Shown here: positions 1 to 7,284 of the stretch, one piece after another | How positions within the stretch are numbered: the stretch's first letter is position 1 | How the letters are laid out: each line of letters begins with the position of its first letter | NCBI GenBank assembly: GCA_002162815.1 | Contig: MAAT01000008.1 | Location: 85,123-149,122 of the forward strand | Direction of reading: 5' to 3' | From: Gammaproteobacteria bacterium 53_120_T64 | Lineage (GTDB): Bacteria > Pseudomonadota > Gammaproteobacteria > Pseudomonadales > Porticoccaceae | Length of the DNA: 64,000 nt | Made by a program: the position numbers and the translations under genes | The notes under the pieces: model-generated | The model's input: the letters and a program-made list of their open reading frames with translations, nothing else | Told to the model about the DNA's origin: nothing | Database searches by the model: none

Positions 1-577
1 GCCAGAGGATTACACTCGGCCGGAGAGTGAAGCCCAGCCAAGCCCCAAAACGACGACTCGACGACCCGCACGGAAGTCGACAGAGTTACAGCTCAAGCCT
101 CTACACTGCCTGATCGCTCTACTTATCAACCATCCCTCACTGGCTCAAAAGATAGCGTGCAACGAGGCCCTACTAAAACTTGAGCTCGACGATATAGACA
201 TACTTCACAGTTTGCTCGCTCTATTGGATAAAAATCCCGACTATACTCTTAACCATATTCTAGGTTATTGGCGTGGTGTACATGGCCAGGAGCAAGGCGA
301 GATACTGGCGGGAATCGCCGCCACCGATCTTGCTAACATCCCCGGCCAGGCCGCCGATAGCTACATCAAACAGGCTCAGGACATCGTCGACGCACTACTG
401 CGCTCGGTCATCAGCGAGCAAACTATCGAACAGCGGATCGAATATTTAAGCGCTAAAAGCCAACTCGATGATCACGACCGCAATACGGCGTTTTCAATTT
501 GGCTCGAGCTAGCTGGCGACAAGCGCGGCCCAGAATTAATTGGCAAGCTAAAACAGTTACTCGAACGACGGGAGTAG
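1..577 (+). CDS. dnaG: DNA primase DnaG, C-terminal part (5' end outside window)
   Basis: This is the last ~190 codons of a gene entering from the left edge, read in frame from base 2. DnaG makes the RNA primers for replication. The fragment covers a basic, proline- and threonine-rich linker (PSPKTTTRRPARKS) followed by the helical C-terminal domain that binds the DnaB helicase, ending KLKQLLERRE. The catalytic TOPRIM and zinc domains are not in the window. The assignment rests on the helical C-terminal sequence and on rpoD lying next, as in the conserved rpsU-dnaG-rpoD operon. No in-frame ATG is visible near the edge, which fits an internal fragment. Confidence 0.9.
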   Translation, partial: PEDYTRPESEAQPSPKTTTRRPARKSTELQLKPLHCLIALLINHPSLAQKIACNEALLKLELDDIDILHSLLALLDKNPDYTLNHILGYWRGVHGQEQGEILAGIAATDLANIPGQAADSYIKQAQDIVDALLRSVISEQTIEQRIEYLSAKSQLDDHDRNTAFSIWLELAGDKRGPELIGKLKQLLERRE

Positions 578-613
578 CGCGCTAGGCAGCGAAGCCCCGA
601 GCCTTGTAATGAC

Positions 614-642
614 AAGACAGGCCTGCACAGATAGGCTATAAT
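614..642 (+). promoter_or_regulatory. Candidate sigma-70 promoter before rpoD
   Basis: AAGACA (614-619), a 17-nt spacer and a perfect TATAAT (637-642) lie in the dnaG-rpoD gap, about 40 nt before the rpoD ATG. This could give rpoD its own promoter in addition to read-through from dnaG. It is a consensus match by eye only. Confidence 0.5.
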
Positions 643-683
643 TTTGCGTTTGCTTTCAGCCATTCACCAACAACGGATACTCT

Positions 684-2516
684 ATGAGCGACGTCAGCCA
701 ACAACAGTCACGCATCAAAGAACTGATTGCCAAGGGCCGCGAACAGGGCTACTTAACCTACGCCGAGGTTAACGACCACCTTCCGGAAGATATTTCTGAT
801 CCTGATCAGGTTGAAGACATCATTCAAATGATCAACGACATGGGCATCAACGTCTTCGAAAACGCGCCCGATGCCGACACACTGCTGATTAACGATGGCG
901 AAAACAATAGTGCCGATGAAATTGCCGCCGCCGAGGCCGCCGCCGCACTGGCCGCCGTCGAGACCGAAAAGCATCGCACCACCGACCCTGTGCGCATGTA
1001 CATGCGTGAAATGGGCACGGTTGAGCTACTGACCCGCGAGGGCGAAATTGAAATAGCCAAGCGTATCGAAGAAGGCATTCGCGACATTATGTACGCCATG
1101 TCGGAATGGCCCGAGACCGTCGATGATATCGTCGCCCAGTACGAACTGGTACAGAAAGGCGAGCGCCGCCTGGTCGAAATCATTGCCGGCTACCTCAACC
1201 CCGTCGAACACGTCCCATCCGCACTCGAGCAAAGTAAAAAAGACGCAGCCGCCGTACTTGCCGGTGAAAAAGAAGAAGAGGAAGAGGAAGAGCAGCACGA
1301 AGGCGGCCTCGACCCTGAAGAGGCGGCAACACGCTTTGGCGATATCCACAAGCAGAATGAAAAAACCAAGCGTGCAATCTCGCGCGGTGGCCGCAGCGCC
1401 GAAGGCACGGAAAAGAACATTGCCGAGCTGGGCGAACTGTTTAAATACCTGAAGCTAATTCCCAAGCAATTCGACCCCCTTGTTGCAAGGACTCGCATCG
1501 CGCTGCACGAAGTAAGGAAGCATGAGCGCAGGATCATGATGCTGTGTATCCGCCAGGCAAAAATGCCTCGCAAGGAATTCATCGAGACCTTCCCCGGCAA
1601 CGAAACCAACGATAAGTGGGCCGCCAACCTATCGCGACGCAAGCAGCCCTACGCCACCGCTATCAAAGATCGACTGGATGAGATTACTCGCGTACAGAGG
1701 AAACTCTCCAACCTCGAGAAGTCCTCTGGGCTGACCATTACCCAAATCAAAGACATCAACCGTCGCATGTCGATTGGCGAGGCCAAAGCCCGACGCGCCA
1801 AAAAAGAAATGGTTGAAGCCAACCTGCGACTGGTGATATCCATCGCCAAAAAATACACCAACCGCGGCCTGCAATTCCTCGATCTTATTCAAGAGGGCAA
1901 TATCGGCCTGATGAAAGCGGTCGACAAATTTGAATATCGCCGTGGTTACAAGTTTTCAACCTATGCGACCTGGTGGATTCGCCAGGCCATTACCCGCTCC
2001 ATTGCCGACCAGGCACGCACCATCCGCATTCCGGTGCACATGATTGAAACCATCAACAAACTCAATCGCGTGTCGCGACAAATGCTGCAGGAAATGGGTC
2101 GCGAACCCACGCCGGAAGAACTTGGCGAGCGCATGGAGCTGCCCGAAGACAAAATCCGCAAAGTATTAAAAATTGCCAAAGAACCCATCTCCCTCGAAAC
2201 ACCGATTGGTGACGATGAAGATTCTCACCTCGGCGATTTTATTGAAGACGTCAATGTCGACTCTCCGATTCACTCTGCCACTGCAGAGAGCCTCACCGAG
2301 GCCACTCGCGAAGTTCTCAACGGCCTCACCGCCCGCGAGGCAAAAGTACTGCGTATGCGCTTTGGCATCGATATGAATACCGACCACACCCTAGAAGAAG
2401 TCGGCAAGCAATTTGACGTCACCCGCGAGCGTATTCGCCAAATCGAAGCCAAGGCATTGCGCAAGTTGCGCCACCCCACCCGCTCCGACCACATGCGCAG
2501 CTTTCTCGACGAATAA
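684..2516 (+). CDS. rpoD: RNA polymerase primary sigma factor RpoD (sigma-70)
   Basis: The housekeeping sigma factor directs RNA polymerase to most promoters. At 610 aa it is almost the length of E. coli RpoD (613). Visible parts in order are region 1.1 (about residues 1-80), region 1.2 ([11 protein letters not shown]), the long non-conserved region with an acidic run of seven glutamates near residue 200, region 2 ([19 protein letters not shown], then the -10-reading [20 protein letters not shown]), region 3, and the region 4.2 helix-turn-helix ([18 protein letters not shown]). The start is ATG at 684, giving [15 protein letters not shown], typical of gammaproteobacterial RpoD. It lies 106 bp after dnaG. 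Nothing is truncated. Confidence 0.98.
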   Translation: MSDVSQQQSRIKELIAKGREQGYLTYAEVNDHLPEDISDPDQVEDIIQMINDMGINVFENAPDADTLLINDGENNSADEIAAAEAAAALAAVETEKHRTTDPVRMYMREMGTVELLTREGEIEIAKRIEEGIRDIMYAMSEWPETVDDIVAQYELVQKGERRLVEIIAGYLNPVEHVPSALEQSKKDAAAVLAGEKEEEEEEEQHEGGLDPEEAATRFGDIHKQNEKTKRAISRGGRSAEGTEKNIAELGELFKYLKLIPKQFDPLVARTRIALHEVRKHERRIMMLCIRQAKMPRKEFIETFPGNETNDKWAANLSRRKQPYATAIKDRLDEITRVQRKLSNLEKSSGLTITQIKDINRRMSIGEAKARRAKKEMVEANLRLVISIAKKYTNRGLQFLDLIQEGNIGLMKAVDKFEYRRGYKFSTYATWWIRQAITRSIADQARTIRIPVHMIETINKLNRVSRQMLQEMGREPTPEELGERMELPEDKIRKVLKIAKEPISLETPIGDDEDSHLGDFIEDVNVDSPIHSATAESLTEATREVLNGLTAREAKVLRMRFGIDMNTDHTLEEVGKQFDVTRERIRQIEAKALRKLRHPTRSDHMRSFLDE

Positions 2517-2532
2517 CGCCTTCAATAGATCA

Positions 2533-2581
2533 CCGACCAGTGCTAGCGCAGCAACCAACTCGCTAGCTTTACACTAGTCGG
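2533..2581 (+). terminator. Hairpin after rpoD, no U-tract
   Basis: An imperfect inverted repeat has outer arms CCGACCAGTG (2533-2542) and CACTAGTCGG (2572-2581) with one mismatch, and inner arms CTAGCG/CGCTAG. It starts 16 nt after the rpoD stop and probably protects or ends the message. No run of T follows, so it is not a classical intrinsic terminator. Confidence 0.4.
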
Positions 2582-2592
2582 TAAGTCTTATC

Positions 2593-2628
2593 TGGTGAAT
2601 AGCGTAAAAGCCTCTTATAATGCGCCCT
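2593..2628 (+). promoter_or_regulatory. tRNA promoter with GC-rich discriminator
   Basis: A perfect TATAAT at 2616-2621 is followed by GCGCCCTC, the GC-rich discriminator typical of stable-RNA promoters under stringent control. The -35 at the right distance (TGGTGA, 2593-2598) is weak. Transcription would begin near 2628, about 56 nt before the mature tRNA. Confidence 0.6.
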
Positions 2629-2683
2629 CTCGATAATAAGAGAGGGTGGCACAAGGCTAATCAGCCACCGCAACGCAAAAGAA

Positions 2684-2760
2684 GGGCCTTTAGCTCAGTT
2701 GGTTAGAGCATCCGACTCATAATCGGCAGGTCCCCAGTTCAAGTCTGGGAAGGCCCACCA
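2684..2760 (+). tRNA. tRNA-Ile2 (anticodon CAU, expected to become lysidine-AU)
   Basis: This is a 77-nt cloverleaf with an encoded CCA end. The acceptor stem GGGCCTT/AAGGCCC, D stem GCTC/GAGC and T stem CCCAG/CTGGG are perfect. The anticodon CAT is at 2718-2720 in the loop CTCATAA. The anticodon stem has one open pair at the top (U27 against C43). A CAU tRNA can be elongator Met, initiator Met or Ile2. The C4-G69 and C5-G68 pairs are features recognised by the lysidine synthetase TilS, and the start GGGCCTTTAGCTCAG resembles the pseudomonad tRNA that follows rpoD, so Ile2 (reads AUA) is preferred. Automatic pipelines often label it tRNA-Met. Confidence 0.9.
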
Positions 2761-3465
2761 CTCTTTGCTGCAAAAATTCGCCCCCCATCCAAGCCTCAAG
2801 CTCTTACTGCTAAGAACTGCTACGGGTTGAGCCTGAGTATTTACTGCACAACAAACCACGCGCCAAATAGCTCGCTGTAGGGTATTGTCAGCCACCGCCT
2901 AGCGACAGCACTGGAAACAGATACGTCAATTCCATGATTATTAGCGCTTGGTGTCTTTTACAAACTGCGCACTCTTCGCTGCACAGACTCCAGCCGTCAT
3001 CGGTTAATACGATAAAATATTACAGGCCCACCTACGCGAATCGCCCCTAGCCCTTGAGCAGCCCGAGAAGATACTGGGCGCTACTTCAACGGCGACTTAG
3101 CACTATTAATCAGCTACTGAAATAAGCCACGATCCGCTGATTGTCGAGGGTGGCGCCAGCATAAACGCCTTTCATATTAGAAACCTGAGTCTCCAGAGGA
3201 CTTTGACAGCTTGTCATAGCAGTAGCTTCGACACTGACCGACAACTTCAGCCTGTCCCCGCTCGCTGAGCTCTGTGGCCGACTGCTTTCTAAGCTTAGGT
3301 CTCGGCAATACTTAATACATCCCAGACAACAAGCTGCCGTAAATAAGCCCTGTTGGTCGTCTATAAGTATTTGATAACAGGGCATCTAGTGATGGAAACA
3401 AGGTTCAAGCATGTTGCTGTAAATGACAAATACGGAAATAAGCTTGTTCCATCGAGGTTTAGTTA
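2761..3465. other. Gene-poor gap between tRNA and cold-shock gene
   Basis: About 700 bp with no convincing gene. A minus-strand frame at 3110-3385 (91 codons, ATG, no ribosome binding site) ends in NMKGVYAGATLDNQRIVAYF, which loosely recalls the core of SYLF/YSC84 lipid-binding domains. Nothing before or after it completes such a domain, so at most it is a gene remnant. A plus-strand stretch at about 3048-3119 also looks like broken coding sequence with a frame change. No repeats or RNA structures were recognised. Confidence 0.4.
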
Positions 3466-3493
3466 TTGACTCACCTGCAAAGCGGTATATAAT
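3466..3493 (+). promoter_or_regulatory. Strong sigma-70 promoter of the cold-shock gene
   Basis: TTGACT (3466-3471), a 16-nt spacer and TATAAT (3488-3493) give a near-consensus promoter. Initiation near 3500 would leave a leader of about 149 nt before the ATG at 3649. Long leaders of this kind are a hallmark of cspA-type genes, where the leader RNA changes fold with temperature. Confidence 0.75.
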
Positions 3494-3648
3494 CGCCACA
3501 GCTTGAAAGTACGTCCTATATTTATGTACACCATTTCGATGTTTGTCAGTAGTACACTCGTCCTGTTTTTCATAAGTAATAGCAACACTTCCAGCAAAAC
3601 GACCTTATTTTAAGGTTTCAATTACTCTCGAATGATTAGGAAATTAAT

Positions 3649-3855
3649 ATGTCTACTACTACCGGCACTGTTAAGTGGTTCAACGAAGCAAAAGGTTTTG
3701 GTTTTATCGAGCAAGAGTCTGGACCCGACGTTTTTGCCCACTTCAGCGCAATCTCCGGTTCTGGTTTCAAAACTTTGATCGAAGGCCAGAAAGTTGAGTT
3801 CACCGTAACTCAAGGCCAGAAAGGTCCTCAAGCTGAGAACATTGTAGCGCTCTAA
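3649..3855 (+). CDS. Cold-shock protein of the CspA family
   Basis: A 68-residue single cold-shock domain protein that binds single-stranded RNA and DNA and melts RNA structure. The RNA-binding motifs KGFGFI (RNP1, about residues 16-21) and VFAHF (RNP2, about 28-32) are intact, as is the KWFNEAKG start of the fold. Length is standard for the family. AGGAA lies about 8 nt before the ATG. The gene is monocistronic, with its own promoter and terminator and a long leader. Sequence alone does not tell whether it is cold-induced or constitutive (CspC/E-like), so no letter is assigned. Confidence 0.95.
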   Translation: MSTTTGTVKWFNEAKGFGFIEQESGPDVFAHFSAISGSGFKTLIEGQKVEFTVTQGQKGPQAENIVAL

Positions 3856-3915
3856 TTCTACTGACACAGTAGCGGAACGCTAACGTTTTGTAGTCTTAAA
3901 TGATACGCAAAACGC

Positions 3916-3949
3916 AAGGGGCAAAACTGAAAGGTTTTGCCCCTTTTTA
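3916..3949 (+). terminator. Intrinsic terminator of the cold-shock gene
   Basis: Perfect stem GGGGCAAAAC (3918-3927) and GTTTTGCCCC (3934-3943) with a 6-nt loop, extended by A-T pairs and followed by TTTTT. It is 60 nt after the stop codon. Confidence 0.9.
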
Positions 3950-4069
3950 TTGCTTCGGCCTGTTGTAATACATTTACCCCCCAACGACTACCTAAGCATG
4001 CTCTGCTTGATGAAAGCTAAGCCAATGCAACTACAATAGCATTGAGACGGGATCCCCAAAGGAAGAGTC

Positions 4070-4651
4070 ATGCTCAAGCGAGTCATTATTGCCATCACAG
4101 GCGCCACAGGCTGTATTTACGGCATTCGCCTACTCCAAGTACTGGCAGAACTACCCGACGTTGAAACACACCTCATATTATCGCCTGCCGGGGTTATCAC
4201 CGCAGAGCATGAAACCGGCTTCGACAAAAAGGCCATCTCGGTACTCGCCGACCAATGTCATCGCCACAAAGATTTTGGCGCCAGCATCTCAAGCGGCTCC
4301 TTTCCCGTTCACTCCATGGTTGTTGCCCCCTGCTCAATGAATACCCTAGGCTCTATTGCCCACGGTCTGGACAACAATCTCATCTCCCGCGCGGCTGGCG
4401 TCACGCTAAAGGAGCGCAGAACACTGGTACTTTTACCCAGAGAGACCCCGCTCCACTTAGTCCATTTGCGTAACATGACCATCGTTACCGAAATGGGCGG
4501 TATTATTGCCCCTCCTGTACCGTCTTTTTATCAACGCCCCGCGAATATAGAAGACCTTATCAACCAAACGGTGGGCCGCACTCTCGACGCGCTAGGCATT
4601 GACGTACCCGATCTAGTGCAGCGATGGGAAGGCTTGAATAAAGGCGCTTAG
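4070..4651 (+). CDS. ubiX: Flavin prenyltransferase UbiX
   Basis: UbiX attaches a dimethylallyl group to FMN and makes the prenyl-FMN cofactor used by UbiD-type decarboxylases, here most likely for ubiquinone synthesis. The 193-aa protein has the flavoprotein-like N-terminus IAITGATGCIYGIRLLQ, the SGSFPVHSMVVAPCS segment lining the FMN and prenyl sites, and the family signature RRTLVLLPRETPLH near residues 136-149. Length is normal. ATG at 4070 follows GGAAG. It stands alone, with no ubiD partner in the window. Pad1-type homologues share these motifs, so the ubiquinone role is by family. Confidence 0.95.
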   Translation: MLKRVIIAITGATGCIYGIRLLQVLAELPDVETHLILSPAGVITAEHETGFDKKAISVLADQCHRHKDFGASISSGSFPVHSMVVAPCSMNTLGSIAHGLDNNLISRAAGVTLKERRTLVLLPRETPLHLVHLRNMTIVTEMGGIIAPPVPSFYQRPANIEDLINQTVGRTLDALGIDVPDLVQRWEGLNKGA

Positions 4652-4787
4652 AGCGACTCTGGGTAAGCTTGGCAGTCACACCCGTATCTCAGTGCACCTC
4701 AACCTTTTCTAAGAAGCTTGCACAATCCTATACAACCGACAGCACGCCTCGAATTCGTAAACTTAGGGCTGTACTTTAGCTGCTCCC

Positions 4788-4816
4788 AGCTTGATTAGAG
4801 ATAATCTAATCAAGCT
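4788..4816. repeat. Perfect 12-bp inverted repeat
   Basis: The arms AGCTTGATTAGA (4788-4799) and TCTAATCAAGCT (4805-4816) flank the 5-nt loop GATAA. It lies between the convergent ubiX and thiolase genes, next to the terminator at 4835-4865. It may be a second transcription stop or a protein-binding palindrome; no T-run follows. Confidence 0.7.
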
Positions 4817-4834
4817 TTAAGCGAATTCTATACG

Positions 4835-4865
4835 AAAAAAAACCTCGCATAAGCGAGGCTTTTTT
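4835..4865. terminator. Bidirectional terminator between ubiX and thiolase
   Basis: An A-run, stem CCTCGC (4843-4848)/GCGAGG (4853-4858), loop ATAA and a T-run. It can stop transcription from both strands and serves the convergent genes on either side. Confidence 0.85.
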
Positions 4866-4881
4866 AACACTGGTTACGACC

Positions 4882-6060
4882 TTAGAGTAGCTCTACCGCA
4901 ACGGCAGTAGCTTCACCACCACCAATGCAAAGACTGGCGACGCCCTTCGTTTTTCCATAGGTTTCGAGGGCGGAAAGCAGGGTCACGATAATCCGCGCTC
5001 CACTCGCACCCAGGGGATGACCCAAAGCACAGGCACCACCATGGACATTGACCTTGTCGTGGGGAATATCCAATTCCTTCATCGCCGCCATCGCTACAAC
5101 AGCAAAGGCTTCGTTAACTTCAAACAAATCAACATCGGCAGCCGACCAACCGGTGCGCTCGAAGAGAGCATTCATGGCGCCAACCGGAGCAGTGGTGAAC
5201 CACTCAGGCTCCTGGGCAAACTGCGTGTAGCCACGAATAACCGCTACCGGCTTTAGACCCCGTTTTTCTGCTTCACTCTGGCGCATCAACACCAGGGCTG
5301 CAGCACCGTCGGAAATCGAGCTGGCATTGGCCGCAGTCACTGAGCCATCTTTCTTAAAGGCCGGCTTCAGTTTGGGGATTTTATCGGGACGCGCATTGCC
5401 AGGCTGCTCATCGGTATCAACAACCGTCTCGCCTTTGCGAGTCTTTACTGTGACTGGAGCGATCTCGCGACTGAACTTACCCTCGTCAATTGCGGCGTTA
5501 GCACGGCGCAGCGACTCAATGGCATAAGCATCCTGATCTTCACGGGTGAAGGTGTACTTGCTGGCACAGCTTTCGGCAAACACGCCCATCAAGCCGCCAG
5601 TGTAGGCATCTTGCAGTCCGTCGATGTACATGTGATCAAGCAGCTCGCCATTACCCAAGCGATAACCACCACGTGCCTTCTTGAGGATGTAGGGGGCGCT
5701 ACTCATGTTCTCCATACCGCCGGCAACGACCACGCCTGCCTGGCCTGCGAGCAAGGTATCACAGGCCATCATCACGGTTTTCATACCAGAGCCGCACATT
5801 TTATTAACGGTAGTGGTGCCAGTACTTACCGGCAAGCCTGCTCCCAGTGCAGCCTGACGCGCAGGCGACTGACCGACACCGGCTGGCAATACACAACCAA
5901 TTAAAGCTTCGTCAACATCAGCGCTATCAACGCCTGCACGCTCCATGGCGGCGGCGATAGCAGTAGCACCCAGTTGTGGCGATGGCACATCGGCCAGCAC
6001 GCCCATCATGCCGCCCATTGGTGTGCGCGCATATCCACAGATCACGATTGGATCATTCAT
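4882..6060 (-). CDS. Acetyl-CoA C-acyltransferase (thiolase)
   Basis: A 392-aa thiolase that condenses or cleaves acyl-CoA and acetyl-CoA. The active-site cysteine is C89 in NKMCGSGMK. The other catalytic segments NEAFAVV, GGACALGHPLGASGAR (histidine) and CIGGGEA (second cysteine) are all present. The family is 390-400 aa. The start is ATG at 6060, preceded by AGGAG at good distance; a TTG two codons upstream is less likely. It lies downstream of sspB on the same strand but is separated by 55 bp. Whether it works in synthesis (acetoacetyl-CoA, PHB) or beta-oxidation cannot be told; the many acyl-CoA and SDR genes nearby fit catabolism. Confidence 0.93.
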   Translation of the reverse strand: MNDPIVICGYARTPMGGMMGVLADVPSPQLGATAIAAAMERAGVDSADVDEALIGCVLPAGVGQSPARQAALGAGLPVSTGTTTVNKMCGSGMKTVMMACDTLLAGQAGVVVAGGMENMSSAPYILKKARGGYRLGNGELLDHMYIDGLQDAYTGGLMGVFAESCASKYTFTREDQDAYAIESLRRANAAIDEGKFSREIAPVTVKTRKGETVVDTDEQPGNARPDKIPKLKPAFKKDGSVTAANASSISDGAAALVLMRQSEAEKRGLKPVAVIRGYTQFAQEPEWFTTAPVGAMNALFERTGWSAADVDLFEVNEAFAVVAMAAMKELDIPHDKVNVHGGACALGHPLGASGARIIVTLLSALETYGKTKGVASLCIGGGEATAVAVELL

Positions 6061-6115
6061 TCTCAACTCCTCTCTATCGGGTTAGTCTATTTATTAGCCG
6101 TTCAGGTAGGTTAAA

Positions 6116-6559
6116 TTACTTAACAACTCTAAGTTGCGGCCCAGATGGCTTCGACCCAGTAGGGGCTGGGCCACGGGGCGGCTTATCGGAGGGGTCATCT
6201 TCGACACTTTTCAAGCCAGCTGGCGCCGGCTCAACCTGCGCCTGTGTCGACGCTTCAAAAGCCATTCCCTCGCCATTCTCGCGCGCGTAAATACCAATAA
6301 TGGCGTGAATCGGCACAAAAATATCGGTGGGCACGCCACCAAAACGCGTGTTAAAGCTAAGCGCCTCATTATCGAGATGAAATGCAGTCACCGCACGCGG
6401 TGCAAGATTCAGTACGACCTGGCCATCGGTAACGTATACCTGAGGCACTTCTACGCCCACGGCCATGGCGTTGACCACCACGTGGGGCGTGCAATCGTTG
6501 TCTACTATCCAGTCAAAAAAAGCCCTCACTAAATAGGGCTTGTTGGGAGTCATCGCCAT
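6116..6559 (-). CDS. sspB: ClpXP specificity-enhancing factor SspB
   Basis: SspB binds the ssrA degradation tag and delivers tagged proteins to ClpXP. The 147-aa protein has the substrate-binding core (TPNKPYLVRAFFDWIVDN start, FNTRFGGVPTDIFVPIHAI in the middle), then a proline-rich disordered tail and a basic C-terminus ending GPQLRVVK. This short end resembles the ClpX-docking tail of known SspB proteins. ATG at 6559 has AGGT upstream; an ATG two codons later is also possible. It follows sspA on the same strand with a 43-bp gap, the usual sspA-sspB pair. Confidence 0.95.
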   Translation of the reverse strand: MAMTPNKPYLVRAFFDWIVDNDCTPHVVVNAMAVGVEVPQVYVTDGQVVLNLAPRAVTAFHLDNEALSFNTRFGGVPTDIFVPIHAIIGIYARENGEGMAFEASTQAQVEPAPAGLKSVEDDPSDKPPRGPAPTGSKPSGPQLRVVK

Positions 6560-6602
6560 TACTACTACCTAAAAGAGCCATCGAAAAATACGCCAGACCG
6601 TA

Positions 6603-7235
6603 TCAGCCGTTCATATCCCGCTCGGGCTCGGTCAAACTGCTGAGAAATGCCGGGCGCTCAAACAAACGGCGCATATATTCATGCAAGGGCTTAGCCTGTC
6701 TGGTATTGGGCATTTCGATACCAAGGCTTTCTAAACGCCACAATAGCGGCCCTAAACAGCAATCGACCAAGGTGAAATCTTCATACATAAAGTAGGGCTT
6801 GTCGACAAAGATCGGTGCAATACCCAGCAAACTATCACGCAACTCTTTGCGCGCCGCATCTACCACTTTACTTTCTTTAGAGGCGAGAATGATATCCACC
6901 TTTTCACACCAGTCTTTCTCGATGCGGTGCATGTATTGACGACTCAAAGCCCGCGCTACAGGATAGACCGGCAGCAGTGGTGGGTGAGGGAAGCGCTCGT
7001 CGAGGTATTCCATCAACACCTTGGACTCATACAAACACAGATCCCTGTCGACTAGAGTGGGAACTGTTCCATAGGGGTTGAGCTCAGCCAATTCCCCGGG
7101 GATAGCGCTGGGGTCGACTTCTTCTATGTCGACAGTCACGCCTTTTTCTGCGAGAACAATTCGGATTCTGTGGCAATAGTGACTTGCCGGATCAGAAAAA
7201 AATGTCATCGATGTTCGCTTCGAAACTACGCCCAT
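6603..7235 (-). CDS. sspA: Stringent starvation protein A (GST-fold RNA polymerase partner)
   Basis: SspA has a glutathione-transferase fold without transferase activity and binds RNA polymerase with sigma-70 during starvation and stress. The 210-aa product has the thioredoxin-like N-terminal domain ([53 protein letters not shown]) and the helical C-terminal domain with [11 protein letters not shown]. The PHPPLLP segment corresponds to the surface pocket conserved in SspA. The ATG at 7235 is chosen because GAGGTG lies 6 nt upstream; a GTG three codons earlier opens the same frame. It sits between the bc1 genes and sspB. Confidence 0.95.
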   Translation of the reverse strand: MGVVSKRTSMTFFSDPASHYCHRIRIVLAEKGVTVDIEEVDPSAIPGELAELNPYGTVPTLVDRDLCLYESKVLMEYLDERFPHPPLLPVYPVARALSRQYMHRIEKDWCEKVDIILASKESKVVDAARKELRDSLLGIAPIFVDKPYFMYEDFTLVDCCLGPLLWRLESLGIEMPNTRQAKPLHEYMRRLFERPAFLSSLTEPERDMNG

Positions 7236-7284
7236 TAAAACCACCTCATACGATAGGATAAAAGTTGATTACACTGCAGAGTGA

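Noticed and set aside
1190..1642. Long minus-strand frames inside rpoD
   Set aside because: They mirror the codon pattern of rpoD and have no features of their own.
3110..3385. 91-codon minus-strand frame with a SYLF-like tail
   Set aside because: No ribosome binding site, and only one short motif is suggestive; listed as gap content, not as a gene.
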